Below, in pieces: positions 12,964 through 22,328 of a stretch of DNA of 64,000 nt. A model generated the notes under the pieces. That model did not search any database and was not told where the DNA came from. It saw nothing but the letters and a program-made list of their open reading frames with translations. Origin of the DNA: Phycicoccus duodecadis (GTDB lineage Bacteria > Actinomycetota > Actinomycetes > Actinomycetales > Dermatophilaceae); assembly GCF_002846495.1 (NCBI RefSeq), contig NZ_PJNE01000001.1:62001-126000 (forward strand), read 5' to 3'. The translations under genes were made by a program, and so were the position numbers. Position 1 is the first letter of the stretch, and each line of letters begins with the position of its first letter.

Positions 12964-13314
12964 TCAGCCGTCGTCGCGCTCGTCGGGACGGTAGGGCACC
13001 GGCGTGTGCACGTAGGAACGGTCGGTGAGCGACGGGGTGGCGTCCCGCACCGGGACCACCGGCCGCACCCGGCCGTACACGCGGGGGGCGACGGCGTTGG
13101 CCGCGACGACCGCGAAGAACGGCAGCAGGATGGCGCCGGCCGCGAAGACCCAGCGCAGCCAGCCGTCGGTGACGATGGCCAGCACGAAGCAGAGGGTGCG
13201 CACCGACATCGTCGCCAGGTACTGGCGCAGCCGGTGGACCTGGTCCTCGGACCGCGACTGCGCGGCGGTGGTCACCGACTGCGGGTCGGCGGGGTTCGAG
13301 CGGGTCCGTGGCAC
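12964..13314 (-). CDS. DUF3099 membrane protein
   Basis: This is a 116-residue actinobacterial membrane protein of unknown function. It has a short basic/polar N-terminus (~1-35), two membrane helices (TLCFVLAIVTDGWLRWVF and AILLPFFAVVAANAV) and a ~35-residue tail with SYVHTPVPYRPD. The GTG at 13314 is selected because TACAGT is six bases upstream and the conserved region starts just after it; an earlier in-frame start would add Gly/Pro-rich sequence. fabG is divergent. Confidence 0.8.
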   Translation of the reverse strand: MPRTRSNPADPQSVTTAAQSRSEDQVHRLRQYLATMSVRTLCFVLAIVTDGWLRWVFAAGAILLPFFAVVAANAVAPRVYGRVRPVVPVRDATPSLTDRSYVHTPVPYRPDERDDG

Positions 13315-13320
13315 CCCTCC

Positions 13321-13326
13321 ACTGTA
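13321..13326 (-). promoter_or_regulatory. -10 TACAGT, leaderless start of the DUF3099 gene
   Basis: The spacer is 6 bases to GTG 13314. Confidence 0.5.
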
Positions 13327-13412
13327 CGTCGCGGGCCCCGGCGAGCCCCGGCCGCGGGCACCGACCTTCGACACCTCGGGGCGCGGGCCCGGGCCCGGCT
13401 ACCGCCGGGTAG

Positions 13413-14144
<732 letters not shown>

Positions 14145-14194
14145 CCGACCGACGCACCGACGCCCACCGACCTCCTCCCACCGAAAGGCCGCTC

Positions 14195-14953
14195 ATGTTG
14201 CTCGAGGGCAAGAAGCTGCTCGTCACGGGGGTCCTCATGGACTCCTCCATCGCCTTCCACGTAGCGAAGATCGCCCAGGAGCAGGGGGCCGAGGTCGTGC
14301 TCACCTCGTTCGGGCGCACGATGAAGATCACGAGCGCCATCGCGCGCCGGCTGCCGCAGACCCCGCCGATCGTCGAGCTCGACGTCACGAGCCCCGACGA
14401 CCTGGCCGCGCTCCCGGACCGGGTGCGCGAGCACGTCCCGCACCTCGACGGCGTCCTGCACTCGATCGGGTTCGCCCCGCCCGGTGCGTTCAACTTCATG
14501 GAGGCCACCTGGGAGGACGTCGCGACGGCCGTGCACGTGTCGGCGTACTCGCTGGCCGCCCTCGCCAAGGCCGCCCTACCGCTGATGTCCGCGGGCGGCA
14601 GCGTCGTCGGTCTCACCTTCGACGCCCGGTTCGCCTGGCCCGTCTACGACTGGATGGGTGTGGCCAAGGCCGCGTTCGAGTCGACCAACCGCTACCTGGC
14701 GCGCGACCTCGGTCCGAAGGGCATCCGCTGCAACATCGTCGCGGCCGGCCCCATCCGCACGACCGCCGCCAAGTCGATCCCCGGCTTCGAGCGCTTCGAG
14801 CAGGAGTGGGGGACCCGGGCTCCGCTCGGCTGGGACGTGAACGACGCCCTCCCCACCGCCCGTGCCTGCGCGGCGCTGCTGTCGGACTGGTTCCCGGCGA
14901 CCACCGGCGAGATGGTGCACGTCGACGGCGGCTTCCACGCGATGGGCGTCTGA
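14195..14953 (+). CDS. fabI: NADH-dependent enoyl-ACP reductase FabI/InhA
   Basis: This 252-residue reductase performs the last step of each fatty acid elongation cycle and is the isoniazid/triclosan-target family. GVLMDSSIAFHVAKIAQEQG is the variant Rossmann loop, SIGFAPPGAF is near the nicotinamide, and WMGVAKAAFES holds the catalytic Lys. Phe/Tyr residues in FDARFAWPVYDW correspond to the substrate-side aromatic segment. Unlike fabG it has a Shine-Dalgarno (GAAAGG at 14183-14188), as expected for a downstream operon gene. Confidence 0.94.
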   Translation: MLLEGKKLLVTGVLMDSSIAFHVAKIAQEQGAEVVLTSFGRTMKITSAIARRLPQTPPIVELDVTSPDDLAALPDRVREHVPHLDGVLHSIGFAPPGAFNFMEATWEDVATAVHVSAYSLAALAKAALPLMSAGGSVVGLTFDARFAWPVYDWMGVAKAAFESTNRYLARDLGPKGIRCNIVAAGPIRTTAAKSIPGFERFEQEWGTRAPLGWDVNDALPTARACAALLSDWFPATTGEMVHVDGGFHAMGV

Positions 14954-14997
14954 CCGCCCGGTTCGTCCCGCGCGCCGGTCGTGCCTCCGGGGCGCAC

Positions 14998-15003
14998 TAG
15001 GCT
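14998..15003 (+). promoter_or_regulatory. -10 TAGGCT, leaderless start of the Mur-TPR gene
   Basis: The spacer is 6 bases to GTG 15010. No Shine-Dalgarno is present. Confidence 0.6.
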
Positions 15004-15009
15004 CCCGGG

Positions 15010-17214
15010 GTGACCAGCCACGACGCCGGGCCCGACGGGCCGGTCCTGACCCGCGAGGTACGCCTCCTCGAGGGTCCGAACCTCTACTTCCCGCGGCCCG
15101 CGGTCAAGGTGACCCTGGCCCTGCCGGGGTACCTCGCGGCGTCCGAGGCCACCGTCGCCGCGGTCTGCGAGGCCGTGGGGATGCGGCGCGGGCGGCCCGG
15201 GGCGCCGGGGTCCGAGCAGCGTCAGCAGGTGCTCGTGCGCCTGGTCGAGCGGATGGCGCGAGCCCTGGCCACGGCGGCCGGCACCCGGAGGCTCGGGGTA
15301 CGCACCCGCGCGGCCGCCGACACCGACGTCGTGGTGTGCGCGTTCGTGTGGCGCCACCGCGGGCGGGCCGAGGCCCTGGGGGCGGCCATCGGGCCCGCCC
15401 TGGCCGACCTGCTGGCCGGCCTGTCACCGGCCGAGGCGGTCGGGGAGCGGGCGGCGGCCGTGGCCGCGGCCCCGGTCGGCGACGCCCCGCGCGTGGTCAG
15501 CCCGCGCATCCCGGTCGCGTCGGTCACCGGGACCAACGGCAAGACCACCACCACCCGCCTGCTCGCCCACATCTGCATGACGTCGGGGCGCACCACGGCC
15601 TGGAGCTCGACCGACGGCGTCGTCGTGCAGGGGGAGACCGTCGAGCCCGGTGACTACTCGGGTCCGGCCGGGGCCCGGGCCGTGCTCGAGACCCCTGGGG
15701 TCCAGGTCGGCATCCTCGAGACGGCGCGCGGCGGCATGCTGCTGCGCGGGATGGGGGTCAGCCACAACGACGTCTCGGTCGTCACCAACGTCTCGGCCGA
15801 CCATCTCGGGCTCCAGGGCATCGACACCGTCGACCAGCTCGCCGAGGTCAAGGCCATCGTCACCCGGGTCACCCGGCCGTCGGGCTGGGTGGTGCTCAAC
15901 GGTGAGGACCCGCGGGTGTGGGCCATGCGCTCGGGGTCCAGGGCCCGCCCGTGGGTCTTCGCCTCCGACCCCACGGCCCCGGCCGTGCGGGAGGCACTCA
16001 CGGCCGGCGGCCGGGCCACGACCGTCCTCGACGGGCACGTGACGGTGCTGGGCGGCCCCGGCTCGCCCGACCGGCTGCTGCCCGTGCTCGACCTGCCGAT
16101 GGCGCTCTCGGGGCTGTCGCATCACAACGTGCTCAACGCCCTGGCGGGCGCCTCGGCGGCGCTCGGGCTCGGCATCGCCCGCGACGACGTGGTCGAGGGG
16201 CTGCGCACCTTCGCGCCCGACGACGTGCTGAACCCCGGGCGGATGAACACCTACTCGGTGCCGGTCGAGGGCGGATCGGCGACGGTCGTGGTCGACCTGG
16301 CGCACAACGAGGCGGGGCTGGAGGCGCTGCTCGACGTCGCCCGCGGCCTGACCGCACCGGGCGGATGCCTGCACCTGGCGCTGGGCACGGCCGGTGACCG
16401 CACCGACGACATCCTCCAGGCACTGGGCGAGATCGCCGGCCTGCGGGCCGACCACGTGGTCGCCGCCCACAAGGACCGGTACCTGCGAGGGCGGACCGTC
16501 GAGGACCTGGAGGCGCAGCTGCGGCTGGGCCTGGCTCGTGCGGGCGTCGCCGACATCGCCTCGTACCCCACCGAGCTCGGCGGCCTGCAGGCGTGCGTGG
16601 CCGACGCCGAGGACGGCGACGTCGTGGCCCTGATGTGCCACGCCGAGCGCGACGAGGTCGTGGCCTGGCTGCGCTCGGTCGGGGCGAGCGCCGACGACGC
16701 CGCGGCCATCCGGCGCAAGGTCGTCGCCGCCCGCGGCGAGCACGAGGCCGAGGGTGACATCGCCCGGCTGTGGGAGCTCGACGACGCGCAGGCCCGGGTC
16801 GAGCGCGGTGCGGCGCTCTACGCCGCCCACCCCGGCGACGCCCGGATCGCGTACGAGTACGGCGGCACCCACGACAGCGCCGGGCACGAGACCGAGGCGG
16901 TGCCCCTCTACGAGGAGGCGCTGCGGCTGGGCCTGCGCGAGCCGCTGCGGCACCGGGCCCAGCTGCAGCTCGCATCCAGCCTGCGCAACCTCGGGCGGTC
17001 GGCGGAAGCCCTGGCGGTCGTCGACGAGGTGGCGGCACGGCATCCCGAGAGCGTCGGGGTGGCGGCCTTCCACGCGCTGGTGGCCCACGACGCCGGCGAC
17101 CCGACGGGGGCGCTGCGCGGGCTGCTGGCCGTCGTGGCCGCCACGAGCACCGACCCCGATGTCGAGCGCTACCGCCGCGCGCTCACGGCGTACGCGGAGC
17201 AGCTCGGCCGCTGA
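15010..17214 (+). CDS. Mur ligase-like protein with CphA-type N-domain and C-terminal TPR domain
   Basis: This is a 734-residue fusion. Residues ~15-140 resemble the N-terminal domain of cyanophycin synthetase in layout (LEGPNLYFP start, then an AIGPALADLL helix). There is no ATP-grasp domain. The Mur ligase region follows (~165-560) with GTNGKTTTT at 174-182, ETARGGMLLRG, NVSADHLG and NPGRMNTY, the last close to the matching CphA motif SPGRMNQI. Residues ~585-734 look like a TPR_5-type tetratricopeptide domain: YAAHPGDARIAYEYGG, YEEALRLGL, QLASSLRNLGRSAEALAVV. It converges on cphA. An amide-ligase activity on an amino-acid or peptide substrate is likely; the substrate is unknown. Confidence 0.78.
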   Translation: MTSHDAGPDGPVLTREVRLLEGPNLYFPRPAVKVTLALPGYLAASEATVAAVCEAVGMRRGRPGAPGSEQRQQVLVRLVERMARALATAAGTRRLGVRTRAAADTDVVVCAFVWRHRGRAEALGAAIGPALADLLAGLSPAEAVGERAAAVAAAPVGDAPRVVSPRIPVASVTGTNGKTTTTRLLAHICMTSGRTTAWSSTDGVVVQGETVEPGDYSGPAGARAVLETPGVQVGILETARGGMLLRGMGVSHNDVSVVTNVSADHLGLQGIDTVDQLAEVKAIVTRVTRPSGWVVLNGEDPRVWAMRSGSRARPWVFASDPTAPAVREALTAGGRATTVLDGHVTVLGGPGSPDRLLPVLDLPMALSGLSHHNVLNALAGASAALGLGIARDDVVEGLRTFAPDDVLNPGRMNTYSVPVEGGSATVVVDLAHNEAGLEALLDVARGLTAPGGCLHLALGTAGDRTDDILQALGEIAGLRADHVVAAHKDRYLRGRTVEDLEAQLRLGLARAGVADIASYPTELGGLQACVADAEDGDVVALMCHAERDEVVAWLRSVGASADDAAAIRRKVVAARGEHEAEGDIARLWELDDAQARVERGAALYAAHPGDARIAYEYGGTHDSAGHETEAVPLYEEALRLGLREPLRHRAQLQLASSLRNLGRSAEALAVVDEVAARHPESVGVAAFHALVAHDAGDPTGALRGLLAVVAATSTDPDVERYRRALTAYAEQLGR

Positions 17215-17319
17215 CGCCACCCCCAGCCGGCGGCACACGGCCTGGGACGCGTGGTTCCGGAGGCATTGCCTGCCCGTGCGACCGACCCCGCAGCAGCACT
17301 CGACCCGGGCGGGCGGGCC

Positions 17320-20166
17320 TCAGGCGGTGGGGGCGGGGCTGTCGACGTCGCGGGCGGCGCTGTCGCCGGCCTCGCGGGCCTCCTCGACCAGCGCACCCGG
17401 GTCGAGGTCGGGGTCGCCGACCGAGTCCTGGGTGTGCGTGCCGGGCTGGGCCTGCTTGGTCATCGACTCGAGCTCAGCCATGACGGCGGCGTGCTGGTCG
17501 ACCGAGAGCACCACGATGTCGCCGGGGTTGGCTCGCGCCATGACGTGCCGCACGGCCGCGGTCTCGTCCAGGACGACCTCGACCTGCCGGCAGCGCACGC
17601 CCTCCTCACCCATTCGCGAGCGCACCCCGGCAGCGACGTGCTCCGCGGTGAAGCCACGCTCGCGCCCGCGCAGCCGCTCGTCCTCGCGCACGACGACGAC
17701 GTCGAAGTGCTCGGCGGCCACGGCCCCGAGCTCGTGCATGTCCTCCTCGCGCCGGTCGCCGGCGGTGGAGACGACGCCGATGCGCGAGATCTTGCCGAGG
17801 TCGTGCTGCCCGGCCTTCATGGCCGCGTAGCGCTCGAGGAACTCGCCCAGCACGCGCATCCCGGGGGCGTTGTGGCAGTAGTCGACGATGACGTCGACGT
17901 TGTGCACGTTGATCTGGTTCATCCGGCCGGGGGAGAGGTAGTACGAGGTCGTGAAGGTGCGCAGGCCCTGGCGGATCTCGTGCAGCCCGGCGCCGCTGGC
18001 GAAGGCCGCGCCGGCGGCGGCCATGGCGTTGGCGACGTTGAACAGGGCGGTGCCACCGAAGGTCGAGGGCAGCAGGTGGGTCCACGCCAGCTGCATCGAG
18101 CGTCGGCCGTGGCGGATGACGATCATGTCGCCGCGCTCGGTGCGGTCGAGCACCACGGCCCGTCCCCCGCGCCGGCAGTGGTCCTCGACGAAGTCGCGCA
18201 CCGTGCTGCCGGGCTCGGCCAGGCTGAACCACACCACGGAGCCGGAGCAGCGCCGCCGCATCCGGCGCACGAGGGCGTCGTCGGCGTTGAGGACGGCGAA
18301 GCCGTCGCGTGGGACGGCCTCGACGACCACGGCCTTGACGTCGGCCAGCTGCTCGAGGGTGTTGATGCCCCGCATCCCGAGGTGGTCGGGCGCGACGTTG
18401 GTGACGACGGCGACGTCGTTGCGGTCGTAGCCCAGACCCTCGCGGAGGATGCCGCCGCGGGCGACCTCCATCACGGCGAAGTCGACGCGCGGGTTCTGCA
18501 GGACCATCCGCGCCGAGCGCGGGCCGGAGGCGTCGGCCTTCACGACCAGCCGCTCGTCGATGACGATGCCGTCGGTCGAGGTCATCCCCACCTGGCGGCC
18601 GAGGCCCTTCATGATGTGCGCGATCATCCGCGACGTCGTGGTCTTGCCGTTGGTGCCGGTGACGGCCACGATCGGCACCCGCGACGGCGCCCCCGGGGGG
18701 AAGAGCAGGTCGACCACGGGCTTGGCGATGTACTGCGGCTCGCCGACGGTCGGGTGGGTGTGCATCCGGAACCCGGGGGCGGCGTTGACCTCGCAGATCG
18801 CGCCGCCGGTCTCGCGGACCGGGGAGGCGATGTCCGGGCAGATGAAGTCGATGCCGGCGACGTCGAGGCCGATCACGCGCGCGGCCTCCTCGGCGATCTC
18901 GACGTTGTCGGGGTGCGCGTCGAAGGTGCGGTCGATGGAGATGCCGCCGGTCGACATGTTGCCCGTCAGCGCGAGCTTGACCATGGTGTCGGCGGGCGGC
19001 ACGTCGTCCATCCCGAAGCCCTGCTCGAGCACCAGCGCCTCGGCCGCGGCGTCGACCTTGATCTTGGTCAGCACCTTCTCGTGCCCCACCCCGCGTCGCG
19101 GGTCGGCGTTGGTGGTCTCGACGAGCTCGCGCACGGTGTGCACACCGTCGCCCAGGACGTGCGCCGGCACCCGCTCGGCGATGGCCTGCATCCGGCCGCC
19201 CACGATGAGGCAGCGGTAGTCGCGCCCCACCACCAGGGACTCCACGATCACGTAGCCGCGCCGCGACTCGCCCTCGGCCACGACGAACGCGTCGCGCACC
19301 TCCTGCTCGTCCGTGAGGTTCAGGCAGACGCCGCGGCCGTGGTTGCCGTCGAGGGGCTTGACCACGACCGGGAACCCGATGCGGCGCGCGGCCGCCGCCG
19401 CGCCGTCGGCCGAGCGCACCGTCTCCTGCTTCGGCACCGGCAGGCCGGCCGAGGCCAGCAGGCGCGTCGTCATGTCCTTGTCGCCGGCGATGTCGACGGC
19501 CAGCGCGCCCGTCTTCGACGTCATGGTGGCCCGGATGCGCTGCTGGTGCACGCCCTGGCCCAGCTGCACGAGGCTGCCGCTGTTGAGGCGGATGTAGGGG
19601 ATGTCGCGGCTCACGGCCTCCTCGAGGATGGCCGAGGTCGACGGGCCGAACGCGGTGCGCTCGGCGCGGGTGAGGAACAGCTCGAGCTCGGCGGCGAAGT
19701 CGAGCTCGGGGTCCTCCTGGACGAGGTGGTTGACCAGCCGGACGGCCAGCTGCCCGGCCGCCAGCCCCACGCCCTCGTCGCTGTAGCCGTAGATGACGTT
19801 GTAGACGCCGGGGCGACCCTTGACGCCGCGGGTCTTGCCGCGGCGCTGGTCGTGCCCGGCCTCCTGCTGCAGCTGCAGGGCCACGTGCTCGGCGACGTGC
19901 CCGAGCCAGGTGCCGGTGCGCATCCGCTCGATGAACCCGCCCTTGACCCCCTTCGAGCAGGTGTGGTTCTCGAGGCGGGGGAGGAGCTCGACGAGCCGGT
20001 CGGTGAAGCCCGGGAGGGTGTCGGTGGGGTACGCCTCCAGCACGCCGAGGTCGACGACGAGGTGGATGGAGGGGTCGTAGGACCAGATGTTGCCGCCGCG
20101 GTAGACCCGGGACTCCAGGATGGTCAGGTCGGGGGCGGCGGGTCCGGTGGGGACGGGGCGGTCCAT
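17320..20166 (-). CDS. cphA: Cyanophycin synthetase CphA
   Basis: This 948-residue enzyme polymerises aspartate and arginine into multi-L-arginyl-poly-L-aspartate, a nitrogen reserve. It has the N-domain (~1-160), the ATP-grasp domain that activates the Asp backbone (~200-480, with FPVVVKPLDGNHGRGV) and a Mur ligase-like domain that attaches Arg (GTNGKTTTSRM from 504, EVARGGILREG, NVAPDHLG). All three domains look intact and the length is in the family range. An AGGAG-rich Shine-Dalgarno lies ~6-8 bases before ATG 20166. cphB is 55 bases upstream, so the two form an operon. Confidence 0.95.
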   Translation of the reverse strand: MDRPVPTGPAAPDLTILESRVYRGGNIWSYDPSIHLVVDLGVLEAYPTDTLPGFTDRLVELLPRLENHTCSKGVKGGFIERMRTGTWLGHVAEHVALQLQQEAGHDQRRGKTRGVKGRPGVYNVIYGYSDEGVGLAAGQLAVRLVNHLVQEDPELDFAAELELFLTRAERTAFGPSTSAILEEAVSRDIPYIRLNSGSLVQLGQGVHQQRIRATMTSKTGALAVDIAGDKDMTTRLLASAGLPVPKQETVRSADGAAAAARRIGFPVVVKPLDGNHGRGVCLNLTDEQEVRDAFVVAEGESRRGYVIVESLVVGRDYRCLIVGGRMQAIAERVPAHVLGDGVHTVRELVETTNADPRRGVGHEKVLTKIKVDAAAEALVLEQGFGMDDVPPADTMVKLALTGNMSTGGISIDRTFDAHPDNVEIAEEAARVIGLDVAGIDFICPDIASPVRETGGAICEVNAAPGFRMHTHPTVGEPQYIAKPVVDLLFPPGAPSRVPIVAVTGTNGKTTTSRMIAHIMKGLGRQVGMTSTDGIVIDERLVVKADASGPRSARMVLQNPRVDFAVMEVARGGILREGLGYDRNDVAVVTNVAPDHLGMRGINTLEQLADVKAVVVEAVPRDGFAVLNADDALVRRMRRRCSGSVVWFSLAEPGSTVRDFVEDHCRRGGRAVVLDRTERGDMIVIRHGRRSMQLAWTHLLPSTFGGTALFNVANAMAAAGAAFASGAGLHEIRQGLRTFTTSYYLSPGRMNQINVHNVDVIVDYCHNAPGMRVLGEFLERYAAMKAGQHDLGKISRIGVVSTAGDRREEDMHELGAVAAEHFDVVVVREDERLRGRERGFTAEHVAAGVRSRMGEEGVRCRQVEVVLDETAAVRHVMARANPGDIVVLSVDQHAAVMAELESMTKQAQPGTHTQDSVGDPDLDPGALVEEAREAGDSAARDVDSPAPTA

Positions 20167-20221
20167 CGGCGCTTCTCCTCTGGTCGGGCGGCGGTCGGCG
20201 GGTCGAGGGGGTGGTGGAGCG

Positions 20222-21079
20222 TCAGGCCTTGGCGGTGGCCAGGGCCACGAGGACGTCGGGGTGGTGCTCGACGAAGCCGGTCAGACGGCGCTCGACCAGG
20301 TCGAACGTCGCCCCGGCCGGCAGGCTGTGGACCGTGGCGCCGGACACCAGCACCGGTGCGCCGGCCCGGGCCTCGGGGGCGTCGGTGCGCGCCGCCCGGC
20401 AGTCGACGACGAACACCGCGCCGGCCCCCCGCACGGTGAACTCGCGGCGGTCGCTGACGATGATGGCGGTGTTCTCGTCGATGCCGACGCCCAGCAGGTG
20501 CGGCGACGGGGCGATCACCGACATCAGCCGCCCGTAGCGGGCCCGCTGGTCGAAGTGCTGGTCGACGACCACGCCCGGCAGCAACCCCAGGCCCGCCGAG
20601 AGCTGGCTGGCCCGCTGGCGGGGCGTGACCCCCTCCTCGCCCATCGAGATCATGAAGTCGGACATGATCGACGCCCCGGCCGAGGTGCCCCCGACGACGC
20701 AGCCGCGGTCGTGGGCCCGGTGGATGGCGTCGCCCAGCGGCGTGCCGGGGAACACCTGGGACAGGCGCAGCTGGCTGCCCCCGCTGATGAAGACCCCGGT
20801 GGCGTCGTCGACCCGGGCGACCGCGGCGGCGTCGCGCGCCTCCTCGCGGTCGGCGGGGTTGACGACCTCGACGCGCGCGACGCCGATCCGGCCGAACACC
20901 TGGGTGTAGGCGGCGGCCACGTCGTCCTGGTAGGACGACGCGGTCGGGATGACGACCAGGCGAGCCTTCTTCCCGCCGGCGAGCTTCACGAACTGGCGCA
21001 GCAGGGAAGCCTTCCCGACCCGGTCCTCGGCCCCTCCGACGATGAAGAGGGTCGGGGTGGTCGAGGGTCGGCGTGGCAC
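20222..21079 (-). CDS. cphB: Cyanophycinase CphB
   Basis: This 285-residue serine peptidase of family S51 degrades cyanophycin to beta-Asp-Arg dipeptides. The nucleophile is Ser133 in GGTSAGAS, a position close to that in characterised cyanophycinases. FISGGSQLRL and GLGLLPGVVVDQHFDQR, the latter with likely substrate-binding His/Gln/Arg, are family motifs. No secretion signal is seen, so it should act on cytoplasmic granules. It is first in the cphB-cphA operon, so synthesis and breakdown are co-transcribed. Confidence 0.94.
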   Translation of the reverse strand: MPRRPSTTPTLFIVGGAEDRVGKASLLRQFVKLAGGKKARLVVIPTASSYQDDVAAAYTQVFGRIGVARVEVVNPADREEARDAAAVARVDDATGVFISGGSQLRLSQVFPGTPLGDAIHRAHDRGCVVGGTSAGASIMSDFMISMGEEGVTPRQRASQLSAGLGLLPGVVVDQHFDQRARYGRLMSVIAPSPHLLGVGIDENTAIIVSDRREFTVRGAGAVFVVDCRAARTDAPEARAGAPVLVSGATVHSLPAGATFDLVERRLTGFVEHHPDVLVALATAKA

Positions 21080-21085
21080 CTGGTC

Positions 21086-21091
21086 AGCCTA
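21086..21091 (-). promoter_or_regulatory. -10 TAGGCT, leaderless start of cphB
   Basis: The spacer is 6 bases to GTG 21079; this promoter would drive cphB-cphA. Confidence 0.6.
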
Positions 21092-22315
21092 ATGGTGCTC
21101 GTCGGCGGTCTCGGCGTCCTCGATCTCCTCGCGGCTGACCCCGAGCAGGAACAGCACCGTGTCGAGGTACGGCACCGAGACGGAGGTGTCGGCCTGCTCG
21201 CGCACCATCGGCTTGGCGTTGAACGCGACCCCCAGCCCCGCCACCCCGAGCATGTCGAGGTCGTTGGCCCCGTCGCCGATGGCCACCGTCCGCGAGAGCG
21301 GCAGGCCCTCGAGGGCCGCGAACTCGCGCAGCGCGGCCGCCTTGCCGGCCCGGTCGACGACCGCACCGACGACCCGGCCGGTGAGGTGGCCGTCGACCAC
21401 CTCGAGCCGGTTGGCGCGCACGTGGTCGACCCCGAGCTCGGCCCCCACCGGCTCGACGACCTCGGCGAACCCGCCCGAGACCAGCGCCACGGTGAAGCCG
21501 AGCGCCTTGAGGGTCCGGACCAGCGTGCGTGCCCCCGGCGTCAGCCGCACCGCCGCCCGCACGTCGTCGAGCACCGACACCGGCAGCCCGGCCAGCGTGG
21601 CGACCCGCGCGTGCAGGCTCTCGGCGAAGTCGAGCTCGCCGCGCATGGCCCGCTCGGTGACGGCGGCCACCTCGGCCTCGGTGCCGGCGTGCGCGGCGAT
21701 GAGCTCGATGACCTCGTCCTGGATCAGGGTGGAGTCGACGTCCATCACGACCAGCCGCGCCCCGCGGCGCGCGAGCCCGGCCGGTGCCACCGCGATGTCG
21801 CAGCCGGTGGCGGCCGAGACCAGACCCAGCGCCCGGCGCAGCCCCGGGACGTCCGCCCCGGACACGTCGAGCTCGACCGTGGTCACGGGCCAGCGCGACA
21901 GGCGGCGGATGCGGTCGATGTTGGCGCCGTGCTCGGCGATGCTGGCGGCGACGGCGGCGACGTGCCGGGTCTCGAGCGGGGCGCCCATGACCACCACGGC
22001 GGCCCGGCCCGTGCGCCGGGAGGCGTTGTCGCCCCGGCCGGCGACCAGCCGCACCGTCATCCCGAGGCTCTCACCGGCCCGGGTGAGGCGGTCGGTGAGG
22101 ACGTTCTCGTCGTGGCCCGGCGAGAGCAGTACCGACAGGGCCAGGTGGCCGCGCACCACGACCTGCTCGAGGTCGAGCACGTCGGCGCCCACCGTGGACG
22201 CGGCCGCGAAGACCGCACTGGTGACGCCGGGGCGGTCGGGGCCGCTCAGCGAGAGCAGGAGGGTCCGGGCCTCCGGGTCGGGCTGCGGGGGGAGGGGTGG
22301 CTCGGCGGAGGGCAC
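21089..22315 (-). CDS. serB: Phosphoserine phosphatase SerB (ACT-ACT-HAD)
   Basis: This 408-residue enzyme removes phosphate from phosphoserine in the last step of serine synthesis. Residues ~15-180 form two ACT-like regulatory domains (SGPDRPGVTSAVF begins the first), as in mycobacterial SerB2. The HAD domain follows with VVMDVDSTLIQDE (nucleophile and acid Asp), VALVSGGF and AIGDGANDLDML. The ACT domains suggest amino-acid feedback. The frame stays open upstream inside the previous gene; GTG 22315 is chosen because TAGCCT lies seven bases before it. The last bases overlap the cphB promoter. Confidence 0.93.
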   Translation of the reverse strand: MPSAEPPLPPQPDPEARTLLLSLSGPDRPGVTSAVFAAASTVGADVLDLEQVVVRGHLALSVLLSPGHDENVLTDRLTRAGESLGMTVRLVAGRGDNASRRTGRAAVVVMGAPLETRHVAAVAASIAEHGANIDRIRRLSRWPVTTVELDVSGADVPGLRRALGLVSAATGCDIAVAPAGLARRGARLVVMDVDSTLIQDEVIELIAAHAGTEAEVAAVTERAMRGELDFAESLHARVATLAGLPVSVLDDVRAAVRLTPGARTLVRTLKALGFTVALVSGGFAEVVEPVGAELGVDHVRANRLEVVDGHLTGRVVGAVVDRAGKAAALREFAALEGLPLSRTVAIGDGANDLDMLGVAGLGVAFNAKPMVREQADTSVSVPYLDTVLFLLGVSREEIEDAETADEHH

Positions 22316-22322
22316 GCCCAGC

Positions 22323-22328
22323 AGGCTA
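22323..22328 (-). promoter_or_regulatory. -10 TAGCCT of serB, sharing the upstream stop codon
   Basis: The spacer is 7 bases to GTG 22315. The first three bases are the TAG stop of the oxidoreductase gene. Confidence 0.6.

Noticed and set aside
17251..20439. Plus-strand open frame of more than 1000 codons antisense to cphA
   Set aside because: Repetitive Val/Asp/Gly/His-rich shadow of cphA with no recognisable motif.
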